NCBI RefSeq assembly: GCF_016584085.1
Contig: NZ_NRSJ01000016.1
Coordinates: 20,552 to 84,551 of the forward strand
Direction: 5' to 3'
Length of the DNA stretch: 64,000 nt
Source of the DNA: Halochromatium glycolicum
GTDB lineage: Bacteria; Pseudomonadota; Gammaproteobacteria; Chromatiales; Chromatiaceae
The notes beneath the pieces are model-generated. The model ran no database searches and was not told the origin of the DNA. It saw nothing but the letters and a program-made list of their open reading frames with translations. The stretch's first letter is position 1. Each line of letters begins with the position of its first letter. The position numbers were made by a program, and so were the translations under genes. Shown here piece by piece: positions 17,324-27,300 of this stretch.

Positions 17324-17480
17324 CGACGGCCGGGACATGCCATCCGGTGGTCCGAAGACTGAGAGGCAGATCCGGCGCCGACTTGACGAGCTCGGCGCGA
17401 CAGGATGACATCGCGATAGGCCTGGCTTGATCCCTGGCACCAGCAAGAGCAAAAACAGTCCGCGCGACCTCACCGTCAAC

Positions 17481-18698
17481 ATGCTACGCACGATCCACAT
17501 TGAAGGATTCAAGTCCATTGCATCCGAGGCGCTGGACTTAGGACGAGTCAATTGCTTTATCGGTGCCAACGGCGTCGGCAAGAGCAACGTTCTCGAGGCC
17601 ATCGGTATCCTAGGTGCCGCGGCCGCTGGGCGCGTGGACGATGAATCACTGTTGCATCGAGGTGTCCGGGCGGGAACGCCGACGCTCTACAAGGCGGCGT
17701 TCACCGGGGCGCGTGTCCCACCGCATATCATGCTGAATGCCGAGAGCGAAGCGGGTGCCGGTTACCGGGTTGCCTTGCTGAATCCCCTCAATGATCCGCA
17801 GCCCGCTTGGTCCTTCAAAACAGAGAACCTCTACGCCGGTCAGTCGGGCAATCTTGTCACGCGCGGTGTCAAGTCGGTGAATCTTGAACCCACGGCCGGG
17901 CTTGCTGCGCTGCGATTGGTCGATATTCCAGCGGGCTCTCCTCCTGCAAAGCTGATGAGCGGTCTCAAGAATTATGCGATCTACTGCCCCAACACGCCGG
18001 TTCTGCGCGGCTTGGAGCCAGATTCGCAAGCCCGCGCCCCTGTCGGACTGTGCGGCGGGCGACTTGCCGAGGCCGTTCAGGAGCTGAAGCGCCAACTGGA
18101 CAAGGACTCGTCGGACGATTCGCGCGCAGACGTTCAGGCGGGGCTTGATGAGAACCTGTTCGAGAGCGTCATCGAGCTGCTGGATTGGGTGGATGATCTC
18201 GACACCACCGATGCGCCCGGCGCACTCTTGTCGAGTTCGGTGCCGCGCGGCCGACTCGTGCTGAGATTCAGGGACCGATTCATGAGTCAGAGCAGGAACC
18301 AGCTGACCGCCTATGACGCCAGTGAAGGCGCCCTGTACGTTCTGTTTACTGCGGTCTTATGCCTGTCGGACGCCGCGCCGCAGATCTTGGCGATCGACAA
18401 CCTCGACCAAGCGCTGAACCCAAGGCTCGCGACACGACTCACCGCTAGTCTTTCGCATTGGCTCGAACGCAGCAATCCACACCGGCAATTGCTCTTCACG
18501 GCCCATAATCCAGCGGTGCTCGACGGTCTCGACCTCGCCGACGATGGGGTGCGCCTGTTCGCGGTCGAGCGCACGACTCAAGGCCAGACCAGATGCCGGC
18601 GCATCAGGCCGACCCAGGAGTTGCTCGAGCAGAACCGACAATATCCGTTGTCCCGCCTCTGGCTGCGGGGCGATCTGGGCGCCGTGCCAAATGTCTGA
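17481..18698 (+). CDS. AAA/ABC-type ATPase, OLD/RecF-like, paired with a TOPRIM protein
   Basis: A 405-residue protein. The N-terminus LRTIHIEGFKSI with the P-loop FIGANGVGKSNVLEAIG is the ABC-type head of the RecF/OLD/AAA_21 ATPases. Near the C-terminus, YDASEGALYVLFTAVLCLSD is the signature-like helix, QILAIDNLDQALNPRLA the Walker B region and LLFTAHNPAVLDGL the switch His. The ATG at 17481 is chosen because homology starts there; a TTG at 17427 is in frame. Such ATPases paired with a TOPRIM nuclease occur in several anti-phage systems (OLD, Gabija, PARIS, AbiL), but I cannot assign this pair to a named one. It overlaps the next gene by 8 bp. Confidence 0.82.
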   Translation: MLRTIHIEGFKSIASEALDLGRVNCFIGANGVGKSNVLEAIGILGAAAAGRVDDESLLHRGVRAGTPTLYKAAFTGARVPPHIMLNAESEAGAGYRVALLNPLNDPQPAWSFKTENLYAGQSGNLVTRGVKSVNLEPTAGLAALRLVDIPAGSPPAKLMSGLKNYAIYCPNTPVLRGLEPDSQARAPVGLCGGRLAEAVQELKRQLDKDSSDDSRADVQAGLDENLFESVIELLDWVDDLDTTDAPGALLSSSVPRGRLVLRFRDRFMSQSRNQLTAYDASEGALYVLFTAVLCLSDAAPQILAIDNLDQALNPRLATRLTASLSHWLERSNPHRQLLFTAHNPAVLDGLDLADDGVRLFAVERTTQGQTRCRRIRPTQELLEQNRQYPLSRLWLRGDLGAVPNV

Positions 18699-19389
18699 GC
18701 CGCGCATCGGCATCGTGGCCGAGGGCACGACAGATCATGTCGTGATCACTTCCGCACTCACCGCGATCCTGCCGAAAGCACCGATTGTAACTCCGCTGCA
18801 GCCGGAACCGACGCTGCCAAGACTGGGCGGCGGTTGGTGTGGTGTCCTCAAATGGTGTCTCCAACGGGCGGGAGAAGGCGTCGGGCGACTGGAGGATGAC
18901 CCGACGTTGGAGGGTTTCGACCTGATCGTGCTGCATGTCGATGCAGATGTCGGTGGAGCGATCTATCCCAATTGCGGCTCCGGGATTGAGGAAAGCGAGT
19001 CGAGGCTCGGGGCACTGCCCTGCGCCAAGCCCTGTCCGCCCGCCGCCGATACCGCTGATGCCCTGCATGCTGTCGTGCTGAGCTGGCTGGGTATCTCGTC
19101 GTTTGGGCCTCGAACCCTGCTATGCATTCCATCCAAGGCCATCGAGTCTTGGGTTGCTGTTGCCCTGCTGCCGGCGGACCATGCCATCCGCGCAAATCCC
19201 GTCGAGTGCCTGAGCGGGATGGAAGACCGGCTCAAAGCCCTCCCATTGGCACAGCGCATCAAGAAGACCAAGCGTGATTACCAGAGACGTGCGGCGCCGG
19301 CGGTGGCGCAGCATTGGGGTGACATCCGCGCTTGCTGTGAACAGGCGGAGCGGTTTCACCAAGCGGTCGCGAAAGCGCTGTTGCAATAG
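18691..19389 (+). CDS. TOPRIM-like partner protein of the upstream ATPase
   Basis: A 232-residue protein. GIVAEGTTDHVVI at residues 6-18 supplies the conserved Glu of a TOPRIM fold, and FDLIVLHVDADVGG supplies the DxD metal ligands. CIPSKAIESWV further on resembles the segment seen in TOPRIM partners of ABC ATPases. The likely role is metal-dependent nuclease effector or regulator working with the overlapping ATPase gene. Codon use is less GC-biased than in the flanking BREX genes, which fits acquisition as a cassette. The precise family is not recognised. Confidence 0.65.
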   Translation: MSEPRIGIVAEGTTDHVVITSALTAILPKAPIVTPLQPEPTLPRLGGGWCGVLKWCLQRAGEGVGRLEDDPTLEGFDLIVLHVDADVGGAIYPNCGSGIEESESRLGALPCAKPCPPAADTADALHAVVLSWLGISSFGPRTLLCIPSKAIESWVAVALLPADHAIRANPVECLSGMEDRLKALPLAQRIKKTKRDYQRRAAPAVAQHWGDIRACCEQAERFHQAVAKALLQ

Positions 19390-19425
19390 GGGCGGACACC
19401 AACAGATCGCACGGTGATCGCCCCA

Positions 19426-19624
19426 GCGCCTCGCCGAGGGCGAGGTCGGCCACGCGCTGCTGCTCTTGATCGCGAGCGACGGCACCGGCCCCGGCGCCCG
19501 CATCGAGGGCGTCAGCGTGCCGGACGGCCCCGGCCGCCGCGAGCACGCGACTATCCCGAGCCACTGGTTGCAGGCGGACTGGGCATCAGAGGCGTTCGGG
19601 CTGCGCCGCGGCCCAGAGCAATAG
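19426..19624 (+). pseudogene. duplicated 3' end of pglW (152-bp direct repeat, copy 2, plus tail)
   Basis: The frame reads RLAEGEVGHALLLLIASDG and continues like the PglW C-terminus, then departs after WLQAD into WASEAFGLRRGPEQ and a TAG stop at 19622. There is no start codon or upstream domain, so it is a dead fragment. Identity with 17152-17303 ends at 19577, exactly where antisense toxin remains begin. It marks the right border of the inserted ATPase/TOPRIM cassette. Confidence 0.85.
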
Positions 19625-19800
19625 GTGGGTGTCGAGCAAGAGCTTCACGAGGCGGTGTCGCCGCCGAAGAGGGCCTCGATCTCCTGGCCGCCCATGCGGT
19701 CGAAGTCCCGTTTGATCTGGTCATCGCTGCAAGGCCGGATTCCGCTCGGGCTCCGAGACGCTCACCGCCTGCTCGGCCCGGATAAGATGGGCCCTGTGCG
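19586..19800 (-). pseudogene. remnant of a Phd-type antitoxin and a truncated PIN toxin (VapC-like)
   Basis: On the minus strand, a GTG at 19648 starts VKLLLDTHLLLWAAAQPERL and then a stop at 19586. This is the first strand of a VapC/PIN toxin with its catalytic Asp (LLDTH), cut after 20 residues. Immediately upstream, overlapping by GTGA, is an antitoxin C-terminus (QIKRDFDRMGGQEIEALFGG). Further upstream, in another frame, VSVSEPERNPAL resembles a Phd-type N-terminus. The module is clearly broken. The toxin truncation point lies at the edge of the duplicated pglW end. Confidence 0.6.
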
Positions 19801-19877
19801 ACGCTAGGCGATCTTCGACATCCTGATCGCCGGTCGCCGATGACGGTCCCCGAAGACATGAAGGACGTTTCTGCAGC

Positions 19878-22800
19878 ATGATCGACCCCCAGCGCCTCCT
19901 CGCCGACCTCCAGGACCTGCTGCCGCAGCTGGAGCAGGACATCCTCGACTACGCGCAGGCCGAGCCCGAGCGCGCGGCGGCCCTGCGCGCCGAGTACGAG
20001 CAGGCGCGGTCGGCGGAGCGCACCGCCGAGCACTTCACCGACTGGCGCGCGGCGCAGGTGACCCAGGCCGCCGCGGCCTGGGTGCTGACCGGCGTCTTCG
20101 TCCGCTTCCTGGAGGACAACGGCCTGCTCGACGCCCCCTATCTTTCCGGCCCCACCGATGCCGACCAGGCGCATCAGGGCCGCGGCGGGCTAGCGCAGGC
20201 GCGCGACCGGCTCACGGTCTATTTCGACGCCCATCCGACCCATGCCGAGCGAGATTACCTGCTGTGGGTCTTCGCCGAGCTGGAGCCGCTGCCGGCCATG
20301 GCCGAGCTGCTCGACCGCGCCCACAACCCGTTGTGGCGGCTGCCGGTCTCGGCCGACGGCGCCAAGGCCCTGCTCGACTTCTTCCAGCGCCTGGACCCGG
20401 AGACCGGCGCCATCGCGCACGACTTCAGCTGCGCCGCCGACGGCGCCGGCTGGGACACCCGCTTCCTCGGCGACCTCTACCAGGACCTCTCGGAGGCGGT
20501 CCGCAAGCGCTATGCGCTGCTGCAGACGCCCGAGTTCGTCGAGTCCTTCATCCTCGACCATACGCTCACCCCGGCCCTGGCCGCGTTCGGCCTGCCGGCG
20601 GTGCGCCTGATCGACCCGACCTGCGGCTCCGGGCACTTCCTGCTGAGCGCGTTCCAGCGTCTGTTCGCCGCCTGGCAGCGGCGCGAGCCCGCGACCAACG
20701 CCCGCGCCTTGGCCCAGCGCGCGCTCGATGCCGTGCATGGGGTCGACATCAACCCCTATGCGGTCGCGATCGCCCGCTTCCGGCTGCTGATCGCGGCGAT
20801 GGAGGCCAGCGGGGTTCGATCCCATGGGGGCCGGCTCAAGGACGCGCCGGACTTCCATCTCAACCTCGCCGTCGGCGACGCGCTGCTGCACGGCCCGCGC
20901 CACGAATGGGAGGGGCAGGGCATCCAGGCCGACCTGCTCGACGACGGCCTCGCGCACTGCTTCCAGAGCGAGGACGCGGCCCGGCTGCGCGCGATCCTCG
21001 GCCAGCGCTACCACTGCGTGGTCGGTAATCCACCCTACATCACCGTCAAGGACAAGGCGCTGAACGCGGCCTATCGGCACAAGTACCCGACCTGCCACCG
21101 GCAATACTCGCTCGGCGTGCCCTTCACCGAGCGCTTCTTCGATCTCTGCCTGCCGGCGGGCGCGGACGCCGGCGGCCAGCAGCCCGCCGGCTTCGTCGGC
21201 CTGATCACCGCCAACAGCTTCATGAAGCGCGAGTTCGGCCGGAAGCTGATCGAGGCCTTCCTGCCCGGCAAGGCCCTGACCCATGTGATCGACACCTCCG
21301 GCGCCTACATCCCCGGCCACGGCACGCCGACCGTGATCTTGTTCGCGCGCAACGAGCGGCCGAACGGCGGCGCGATCCGCGCCGTGCTCGGCATCCGCGG
21401 CGAGCCGAGCACGCCCGGGGATGCGGCGCAGGGCCTGGTCTGGCGGTCCATCGTCGAGCTGTTGGAACGGCCGGGGAGCGAGAACGAATTCGTGAGCGTC
21501 GTGGATCAGGAACGGGGCTCGTATGGGAGCCACCCTTGGAGCTTGGGAGGCGGGGGGGCCACGGAAGCAAAAGTGCTTATCGAAGCGGCCGCGAAACATA
21601 CTCTAGGCGAGTCCGTAACGGCAATGGGCCGAATCACTCATACCGGAAGTGACGAAGCCTACTTTCTCCCCAATGGCTGCTTAGCGCGGCTAGGTATTGC
21701 CTCTGACTCTGTGAAGGCGCTCGTGGAAGGCGATACGGTTCGTGACTGGCAGATTGAGCCGGTCACGGAAACCTTGTTTCCCTATGGACCGGATCTTCAA
21801 GCGATACACGATGATCCTGCGGATAGGCGAATCCGGCTTCTGTGGCAACGGAAGCCCTATCTCGTCCGCCGACGAGAGCCTGGAGGAACTCATGAGGAAA
21901 TCGGGCTCACTTGGTTCGAGTGGAGCCGGTGGCACCCTGAACGTTTCTCGGTGCCATTGGGGGTCACCTTCGCCTTTGTCGCCACCCATAACCATTTCGT
22001 CCTCGACCGCGGCGGCAAGGTCTTCAACCGTTCCGCGCCGGTGATCAAGCTGCCGGCTGGCGCGAGCGAGGCGGATCATCTGGCGCTGCTAGGGCTTTTG
22101 AACAGCTCCACCGCCTGCTTCTGGATGAAGTGCATCTTCCATAACAAGGGCAGCACGGTGGACGACCGCGGGGCGCGACAAACGACGGTGGCGTTCGAGA
22201 ACTTCTACGAGTTCACCGGCACCGGCCTGAAAGACTTCCCAATCGCCTCCGACCCCAACCACCAAGCCCGCGACCTCGCCGCCGTCCTCGACCGGCTCGC
22301 GCAGGACCTCGCGAGGCTGGACCCGGCCGAGGTCCTGGCCGCCACCCCCGAGGACCACCCTATCGAGATCAGGTCCGCGCTGGCCAGCGCCGAGCGCGAC
22401 GCGGATGGGCTCTGGCGTCGGATGATCGCGCTGCAGGAGGAGCTGGACTGGTGCTATTACCGGCTCTACGGCCTGACCGACGAGGACCTCTGTTACCGGA
22501 GCGAGTCGGCCCCGAGCCCCGCTGAGACCGCCGCCGGGACTGCCGCCGAGACCGCCATCGGGGCCGTGCCCGAGCTCGCGCTGGGCGAGCGCCCGTTCGA
22601 GATCCGGCTCGCCCGCCGCGTGCAGGCCGGCGAGACCGAGACTACCTGGTTCGAGCGCCACCGCAGCCAGCCGATCACCGAGCCGCCATCACATTGGCCC
22701 GCCGACTATCGGGAGCTGACCCACCGCCGGCTGCAGGCGATCCAGGATAATCGCTGGATCAGGCTCGTCGAGCAGCCCGAGTACAAGCGCCGCTGGAACC

Positions 22801-23657
22801 GTGAGCCCTGGGCCAAGCGTCAGCAGCGGGCGCTGCGCGACTGGCTGCTCGACCATCTGGAGCAGGCGGCGCGCGCTGCCGGCGCCGAGCTGATGACCGG
22901 CGCCCAGCTCGCCGATCGCGTCCAGTCGCGCGATGATCCGCAACAGCGCTTCCAGCAGGTCGCGGCCCTCTACAGCGGCAGCGACACCTTCGACCCGCAG
23001 GCCCTGGTGGTCGAGCTGATCGCCGAGGATAGCGTGCCGCAGATGGCCGCGGCGCGGCTGAAGCCGAAGGCGATGGTGAAGTTCCGCGCCTGGCAGGAGA
23101 CCTGGGACCAGCAGCGCGCCGAGGATGCGATCGATGCCCGCGTCGAGCGACCGGAGTCCGACCCGGCTCATCTCAGCGCCGAGGCGGCGGCCCGGCTCAA
23201 GGCCGAGCAGATCGGCGCGATCCCGCTGCCGCCCAAGTACGCGAGCACCGATTTCCGCAAGCCGAGCTACTGGGGGCTCCGAGGGAAACTGGACGTCCCC
23301 AAGGAGCGCTTCTTCAGCCTGCCCGGCTGCGAGAAGCCCGGCGACAGCACACCCGTCATCGGCTGGGCCGGGCTCGACCACCTGCAGCGCGCCCAGGCCA
23401 TCGCCGCCTGGTATGTCGAGCGCAAGGAGCGCGACGGCTGGGACGCCGATCAGCTCATGCCGATGCTGGTCGCCCTCGACGAGCTGATCCCCTGGCTCAA
23501 GCAATGGCACAACGCGCTCGACCCGACCTACGGCACCCGGATGGGCGACTACTTCGAGGGCTTCCTGCTCGAGGAGCTGCGCAGCCTGGAGCGCCCGCGC
23601 AGTGATCTCACCGACTGGCAGCCCCCGGCCGCCACCCGCGGCCGCCGGCGCAGATGA
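19878..23657 (+). CDS. pglX: BREX type 2 adenine-specific DNA methyltransferase PglX
   Basis: A 1259-residue protein. The SAM-binding motif I is DPTCGSGHFLL (from residue 246) and the catalytic motif IV is NPPY at 384-387, the gamma-type N6-adenine methyltransferase arrangement. A target-recognition and specificity region follows, and a long C-terminal region with YWGLRGKLDVPKERF matches the PglX extension. PglX marks host DNA so that BREX can tell phage from self. The stretch 21480-22040 has visibly lower GC than the rest. It covers the putative target-recognition part, which often exchanges between strains. The start is the ATG at 19878. Confidence 0.93.
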   Translation: MIDPQRLLADLQDLLPQLEQDILDYAQAEPERAAALRAEYEQARSAERTAEHFTDWRAAQVTQAAAAWVLTGVFVRFLEDNGLLDAPYLSGPTDADQAHQGRGGLAQARDRLTVYFDAHPTHAERDYLLWVFAELEPLPAMAELLDRAHNPLWRLPVSADGAKALLDFFQRLDPETGAIAHDFSCAADGAGWDTRFLGDLYQDLSEAVRKRYALLQTPEFVESFILDHTLTPALAAFGLPAVRLIDPTCGSGHFLLSAFQRLFAAWQRREPATNARALAQRALDAVHGVDINPYAVAIARFRLLIAAMEASGVRSHGGRLKDAPDFHLNLAVGDALLHGPRHEWEGQGIQADLLDDGLAHCFQSEDAARLRAILGQRYHCVVGNPPYITVKDKALNAAYRHKYPTCHRQYSLGVPFTERFFDLCLPAGADAGGQQPAGFVGLITANSFMKREFGRKLIEAFLPGKALTHVIDTSGAYIPGHGTPTVILFARNERPNGGAIRAVLGIRGEPSTPGDAAQGLVWRSIVELLERPGSENEFVSVVDQERGSYGSHPWSLGGGGATEAKVLIEAAAKHTLGESVTAMGRITHTGSDEAYFLPNGCLARLGIASDSVKALVEGDTVRDWQIEPVTETLFPYGPDLQAIHDDPADRRIRLLWQRKPYLVRRREPGGTHEEIGLTWFEWSRWHPERFSVPLGVTFAFVATHNHFVLDRGGKVFNRSAPVIKLPAGASEADHLALLGLLNSSTACFWMKCIFHNKGSTVDDRGARQTTVAFENFYEFTGTGLKDFPIASDPNHQARDLAAVLDRLAQDLARLDPAEVLAATPEDHPIEIRSALASAERDADGLWRRMIALQEELDWCYYRLYGLTDEDLCYRSESAPSPAETAAGTAAETAIGAVPELALGERPFEIRLARRVQAGETETTWFERHRSQPITEPPSHWPADYRELTHRRLQAIQDNRWIRLVEQPEYKRRWNREPWAKRQQRALRDWLLDHLEQAARAAGAELMTGAQLADRVQSRDDPQQRFQQVAALYSGSDTFDPQALVVELIAEDSVPQMAAARLKPKAMVKFRAWQETWDQQRAEDAIDARVERPESDPAHLSAEAAARLKAEQIGAIPLPPKYASTDFRKPSYWGLRGKLDVPKERFFSLPGCEKPGDSTPVIGWAGLDHLQRAQAIAAWYVERKERDGWDADQLMPMLVALDELIPWLKQWHNALDPTYGTRMGDYFEGFLLEELRSLERPRSDLTDWQPPAATRGRRRR

Positions 23658-23676
23658 GCGTGCGCCCGGGCTGATC

Positions 23677-23735
23677 GTTCCCACGCTCCGGCTTGGGAAC
23701 GCGTCCCTGCCCGCTCCAGCGGCCCGTGTGAAGGA
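23677..23735. repeat. REP-like hairpins between pglX and the RAYT relic
   Basis: GTTCCCA (23677-23683) pairs with TGGGAAC (23694-23700), followed by CCCGCTCCAGCGGCCCG. Related text (GGTTCCC/GGGAACC, CCGCTGGAGCGG) recurs after pglY at 28178. REP sequences are substrates of RAYT transposases, and a RAYT relic lies right next to this one. Confidence 0.6.
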
Positions 23736-23747
23736 AGGAGGACATTG

Positions 23748-23940
23748 ATGGGCCGCAGTCGCTACGTCATCACCGAGCCCGACAAGCCGCATTTCCTGCG
23801 CGAAGCTGATCGCCCTGCTCGAGCAGGATCGGGTCGTGCGGCTCCTGGAACGGCTCCGGTTCCCCGAGAAGCGCCACAAGACGGACCGGGAGTACCAGTT
23901 CTGGTCAAGAGGGCTCACATGCGGAGATGGTCTTCAGTGA
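23748..23940 (+). pseudogene. relic of a REP-associated tyrosine transposase (RAYT)
   Basis: The start MGRSRYVITEPDKPHFL is the conserved N-terminus of RAYT (Y1 transposase-like) proteins. After about 17 residues the frame changes, and the text reads LIALLEQDRVVRLLERLRF followed by EKRHKTDREYQFWSRG, which is the conserved C-terminal part. The central catalytic section (HUH and Tyr) is deleted. It is therefore an inactive remnant, flanked on the left by REP-like hairpins. Confidence 0.7.
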
Positions 23941-24042
23941 GGCGCTGATCTGACCGCCGGGCGCCGGCCGGGCCTTGACGATGTCGCCGTGACCCGATGA
24001 CATAGCCGCAGACACGATGCGTTCCAATCACCGGGAGCAGCC

Positions 24043-24261
24043 ATGAAGCTCGATTTGCCGCTGGATCAGATGTCCACCGAAGACAAGCTCCAGGCCATGG
24101 AGGTGTTGTGGGAGTCGCTCAGCCGAGACGCGGGCGAGATCGCCTCTCCGGCCTGGCATGGGGAGGTGCTTGCCGAGCGCCTGGGTGCCCTGGAGCGCGG
24201 CGAGGTGGAATTCGAGGACCTGAATGAGGTAAAGCGAAAGATCCGCAGGCAGATCTCGTGA
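24043..24261 (+). CDS. addiction module antitoxin of the RelE/ParE-partner type
   Basis: A 72-residue protein with LPLDQMSTEDKLQAMEVLWE at the start and a Pro/Ala/Trp segment (ASPAWHGEVLAERL) in the middle. This is the layout of the short addiction-module proteins that pair with RelE/ParE toxins. The toxin reading frame that follows is cut after 30 codons, so the antitoxin has no working partner here. The start is an ATG with GGGAGCAGCC upstream. It lies between pglX and pglY, same strand. Confidence 0.75.
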   Translation: MKLDLPLDQMSTEDKLQAMEVLWESLSRDAGEIASPAWHGEVLAERLGALERGEVEFEDLNEVKRKIRRQIS

Positions 24262-24350
24262 AGATCAGGCTACTGCCGAGCGCCCGAGAGGACTTGGTGA
24301 ACGGCTACCGCTTCCTCGTCCAGCGCGGACGCACACGGACAACCCCATGA
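24258..24350 (+). pseudogene. truncated RelE/ParE-type toxin fused onto the pglY start
   Basis: A GTG overlapping the antitoxin stop opens VKIRLLPSAREDLVNGYRFL, a typical RelE/ParE N-terminus. After 30 residues the frame stops at a TGA (24348-24350) that overlaps the ATG of pglY (24347-24349). The toxin domain, normally 90-100 residues, is therefore missing. The join looks like a deletion that brought the toxin start directly against pglY. Confidence 0.65.
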
Positions 24351-27300
24351 CGACCCTGATCAAAGACCTGATCCCGATCCCGGAGCGGGTGCAGCGCAAC
24401 GACTTCGTGCTGAACCTGGCGCACGGGCTGGAGCCGGAGGCGGTGGCGCAGACGCTGGCGGACTATGTGGTGACGCCGCAGCTGGCGCGTTGCTTCGAGG
24501 ATGCGCTGGGCTTCATCAGGAGCGCAGTAGCCGGCGGCGCGAGCGGGAATCAGAACCGCAACAAGGGCGCCTATGTGCACGGCAGCTTCGGCAGCGGCAA
24601 GTCGCACTTCATGGCGGTGCTGGACCTGCTGCTGCAGGGGCACCCGGATGCGCGCGCGATCCCGGAGCTGGCGCCGGCGGTGGCCAAGCACAGCGAGTGG
24701 ATGCAGCGCTGCAACATCCTGCTGGTGCCCTATCACATGATCGATGCGCCGAGCCTGGAGGCCGGCGTGCTCGGCGGCTATGCCCGCTGGATCGCGCGCC
24801 GGCATCCCGAGGCGCCGGCGCCGGGCTTCTATGTGGCCAACCGGCTGTTCACCGACGCCGAGGCGCTGCGCGGTCACATGGGCGACGCGACCTTCTTCGC
24901 CGCGCTCAATGCGGCGCGCGCTGAGGCGGGGCGGGCCGAGGCGGGGCGGACCGATGCCGCCGACGGTGCGGCCGATGCTGTCAGCGGCTGGGGTGATGCG
25001 AGCGGCGGCTGGGGCGATGCCGCCGGCGATTGGGGCGATGCCGCCGGCGGGTGGGACGCGGCGCGCTTCGATGCCGTGGTGCGCGGCGAGGCCAGCGCGG
25101 AGGACCGCGCGGCGCTGGTCTCGGCGCTGGTCGACAGCCTGTTCCAGTCCTATGCCGATGTCGCGGCGAGCCGGGGCGCCGGCTTCGTCGACTTCGACGA
25201 GGGGCTGCGCATCCTCACCGCCCATGCCAAGGCGCTGGGCTATGACGCGGTGATCCTGTTCCTCGATGAGCTGATCCTGTGGCTCGCGACGCGGCTGTCG
25301 GACCAGACCTTCATCAGCCGCGAGATCCAGAAGATCGTGAAGCTGGTCGAGGCCGGCATCCCGCGCGCGCTACCGATGGTGAGTCTGATCGCACGGCAGC
25401 GGGATCTCAGGGAGTTCGTCGGCGATCAGTACAGCGGCATGCAGCAGACCATCTTGAGCGATGCCTTGCAGTACTGGGAGGGTCGCTTCCACAGCATCAC
25501 GCTCGAGGACCGCAACCTGCCGGTGATCGCCGAGCGCCGGCTGCTGGCACCGGTGGACGCGGGCGCCAAGGCGCGCATCGACGAGGCCTTCGCCCAGACC
25601 GAGCGCATGCGCGAGGAGGCGTTCAACCTGCTGCTGACCAGCCAGGGCGACCGCGCCATGTTCCGCAAACTGTATCCGTTCAGCCCGGCGCTGGTGCAGG
25701 CGCTGGTGGCGCTGTCCTCGGCATTGCAGCGCGAGCGCACGGCGCTGAAGGTGATGCTGATGCTGCTGGTGGCCCAGCGCGAGCAGCTGGTGCTCGGCCA
25801 GGTGATCCCGGTCGGGGACCTCTACGACGTCATCGCCTCCGAGGCCGAGCCCTTCTCTGAGCTGATGCGCGCGCACTTCGACAACGCCAAGCGGCTGTTC
25901 GAGCGCAAGCTGGTGCCGATGCTGGAGGGCGAACACCAGGTGCGCTTCGCGGACCTGGACGCGCTGCCGGCCGACGATGCCCGGCGGATCGCGTTCACCA
26001 ACGACCTGCGGCTGCTGAAGACCCTGGTGCTGGCGGCGCTGGCGCCGGAGGTCGAGAGCTTCAAGCAGCTGACGGCGACCAAGCTCGCGGCGCTCAACCA
26101 CGGCACCATCCGCTCGCCGGTGCCGGGGCGCGAGGCCCAGACGGTGCTGACCAAGTGCCGCAAGTGGGCCGGGCAGGTGGGCGAGATCAAGATCGCCGAC
26201 GAGGTCAATCCGACCATCGGGCTGGCGCTGTCCGGCGTCGATACCGAAGGCATCATCGAGCAGGCGCGCATCAACGACAACGACGGCAACCGCCGCCGGC
26301 TGATGCGCGAGCTGGTGTTCGATGCCTTCGGCATCCGCGACGATGGCCAGCTCTTCGTCGAGCACGCGATCCTGTGGCGGGGCACGCGCCGGCGCGTCGA
26401 GGTGCTGTTCCAGAACGTCATCGAGATCACCGACGACAGCGTCTTCGAGGCCCGCGGCGAGCAGTGGAAGCTGATCATCGACTTCCCGTTCGACGCCGGC
26501 GGGCATACCCCATCGGACGACCAGGCGCGGGTGCGCGAGTACGAGGCCGCCGGCGGGCAGTCGCTGACCCTGTGCTGGCTGCCGTATTTCTTGAGCGAGC
26601 CGATGCAGAAGAACCTCGGCAAGCTGGTGGTGCTGGAGCAGGGGCTGAAGAGCGACGACAGCTTCAGCCGCTACAGCAGCCACTTGAGCCCGCAGGATCG
26701 GGCCAGCGCGCGCACCTTGCTGGAGAATCAGCGCAGCCAGCTGCGGGCGCAGCTGCGGGACACGCTGATCGGCGCCTATGGCGTGGCCGAGCCGATGCCC
26801 GGGTCGCTGGCGAACGTCGGGCTGCTGGAGACGCAGATCATGTCCCTGCAGCCGGGCTTCAGCCCGCGCCCGCCGCGGGGCACGACCATGGCCCAGGCCC
26901 TGGAGCAGCTGCTCGCGCAGGCGCTGGCGTTCCAGTATCCCGATCATCCCGAATTCGAGGACGAGGTCCGGACGGCGGACCTGGGCAAGGTCTTCGGCGA
27001 GCTGCGCCGGGCCTTCCATGCCGCCAACGGCCGCATCGAGGTCGACACCCCACTGCGGCCGCTGATGCGCCGCATCGCCCAACCGCTCGGGCTCGGCGCG
27101 ATGCACGAGCGCCATTTTCTCTTCAAGCCGGACTGGCCGCAGCACCTGAGCCGTGAGCTGGCCAAGGCGGCCGGGCGGGGCGCGGCCGAGCACGGCGACG
27201 GGATCAGCGTCGCGCGGCTGCGCCGGGCGATCGACCAGCCGCGGCCGCGCGGCCTGCCGCTGCCGGTGCAGAACCTGCTGATCATGGTCTTCGCCGAGTA

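Noticed and set aside
17481..19389. PARIS (AriA/AriB) system
   Set aside because: The ATPase/TOPRIM layout is similar, but the small protein does not show the AriB features I know, so naming it would be a guess.
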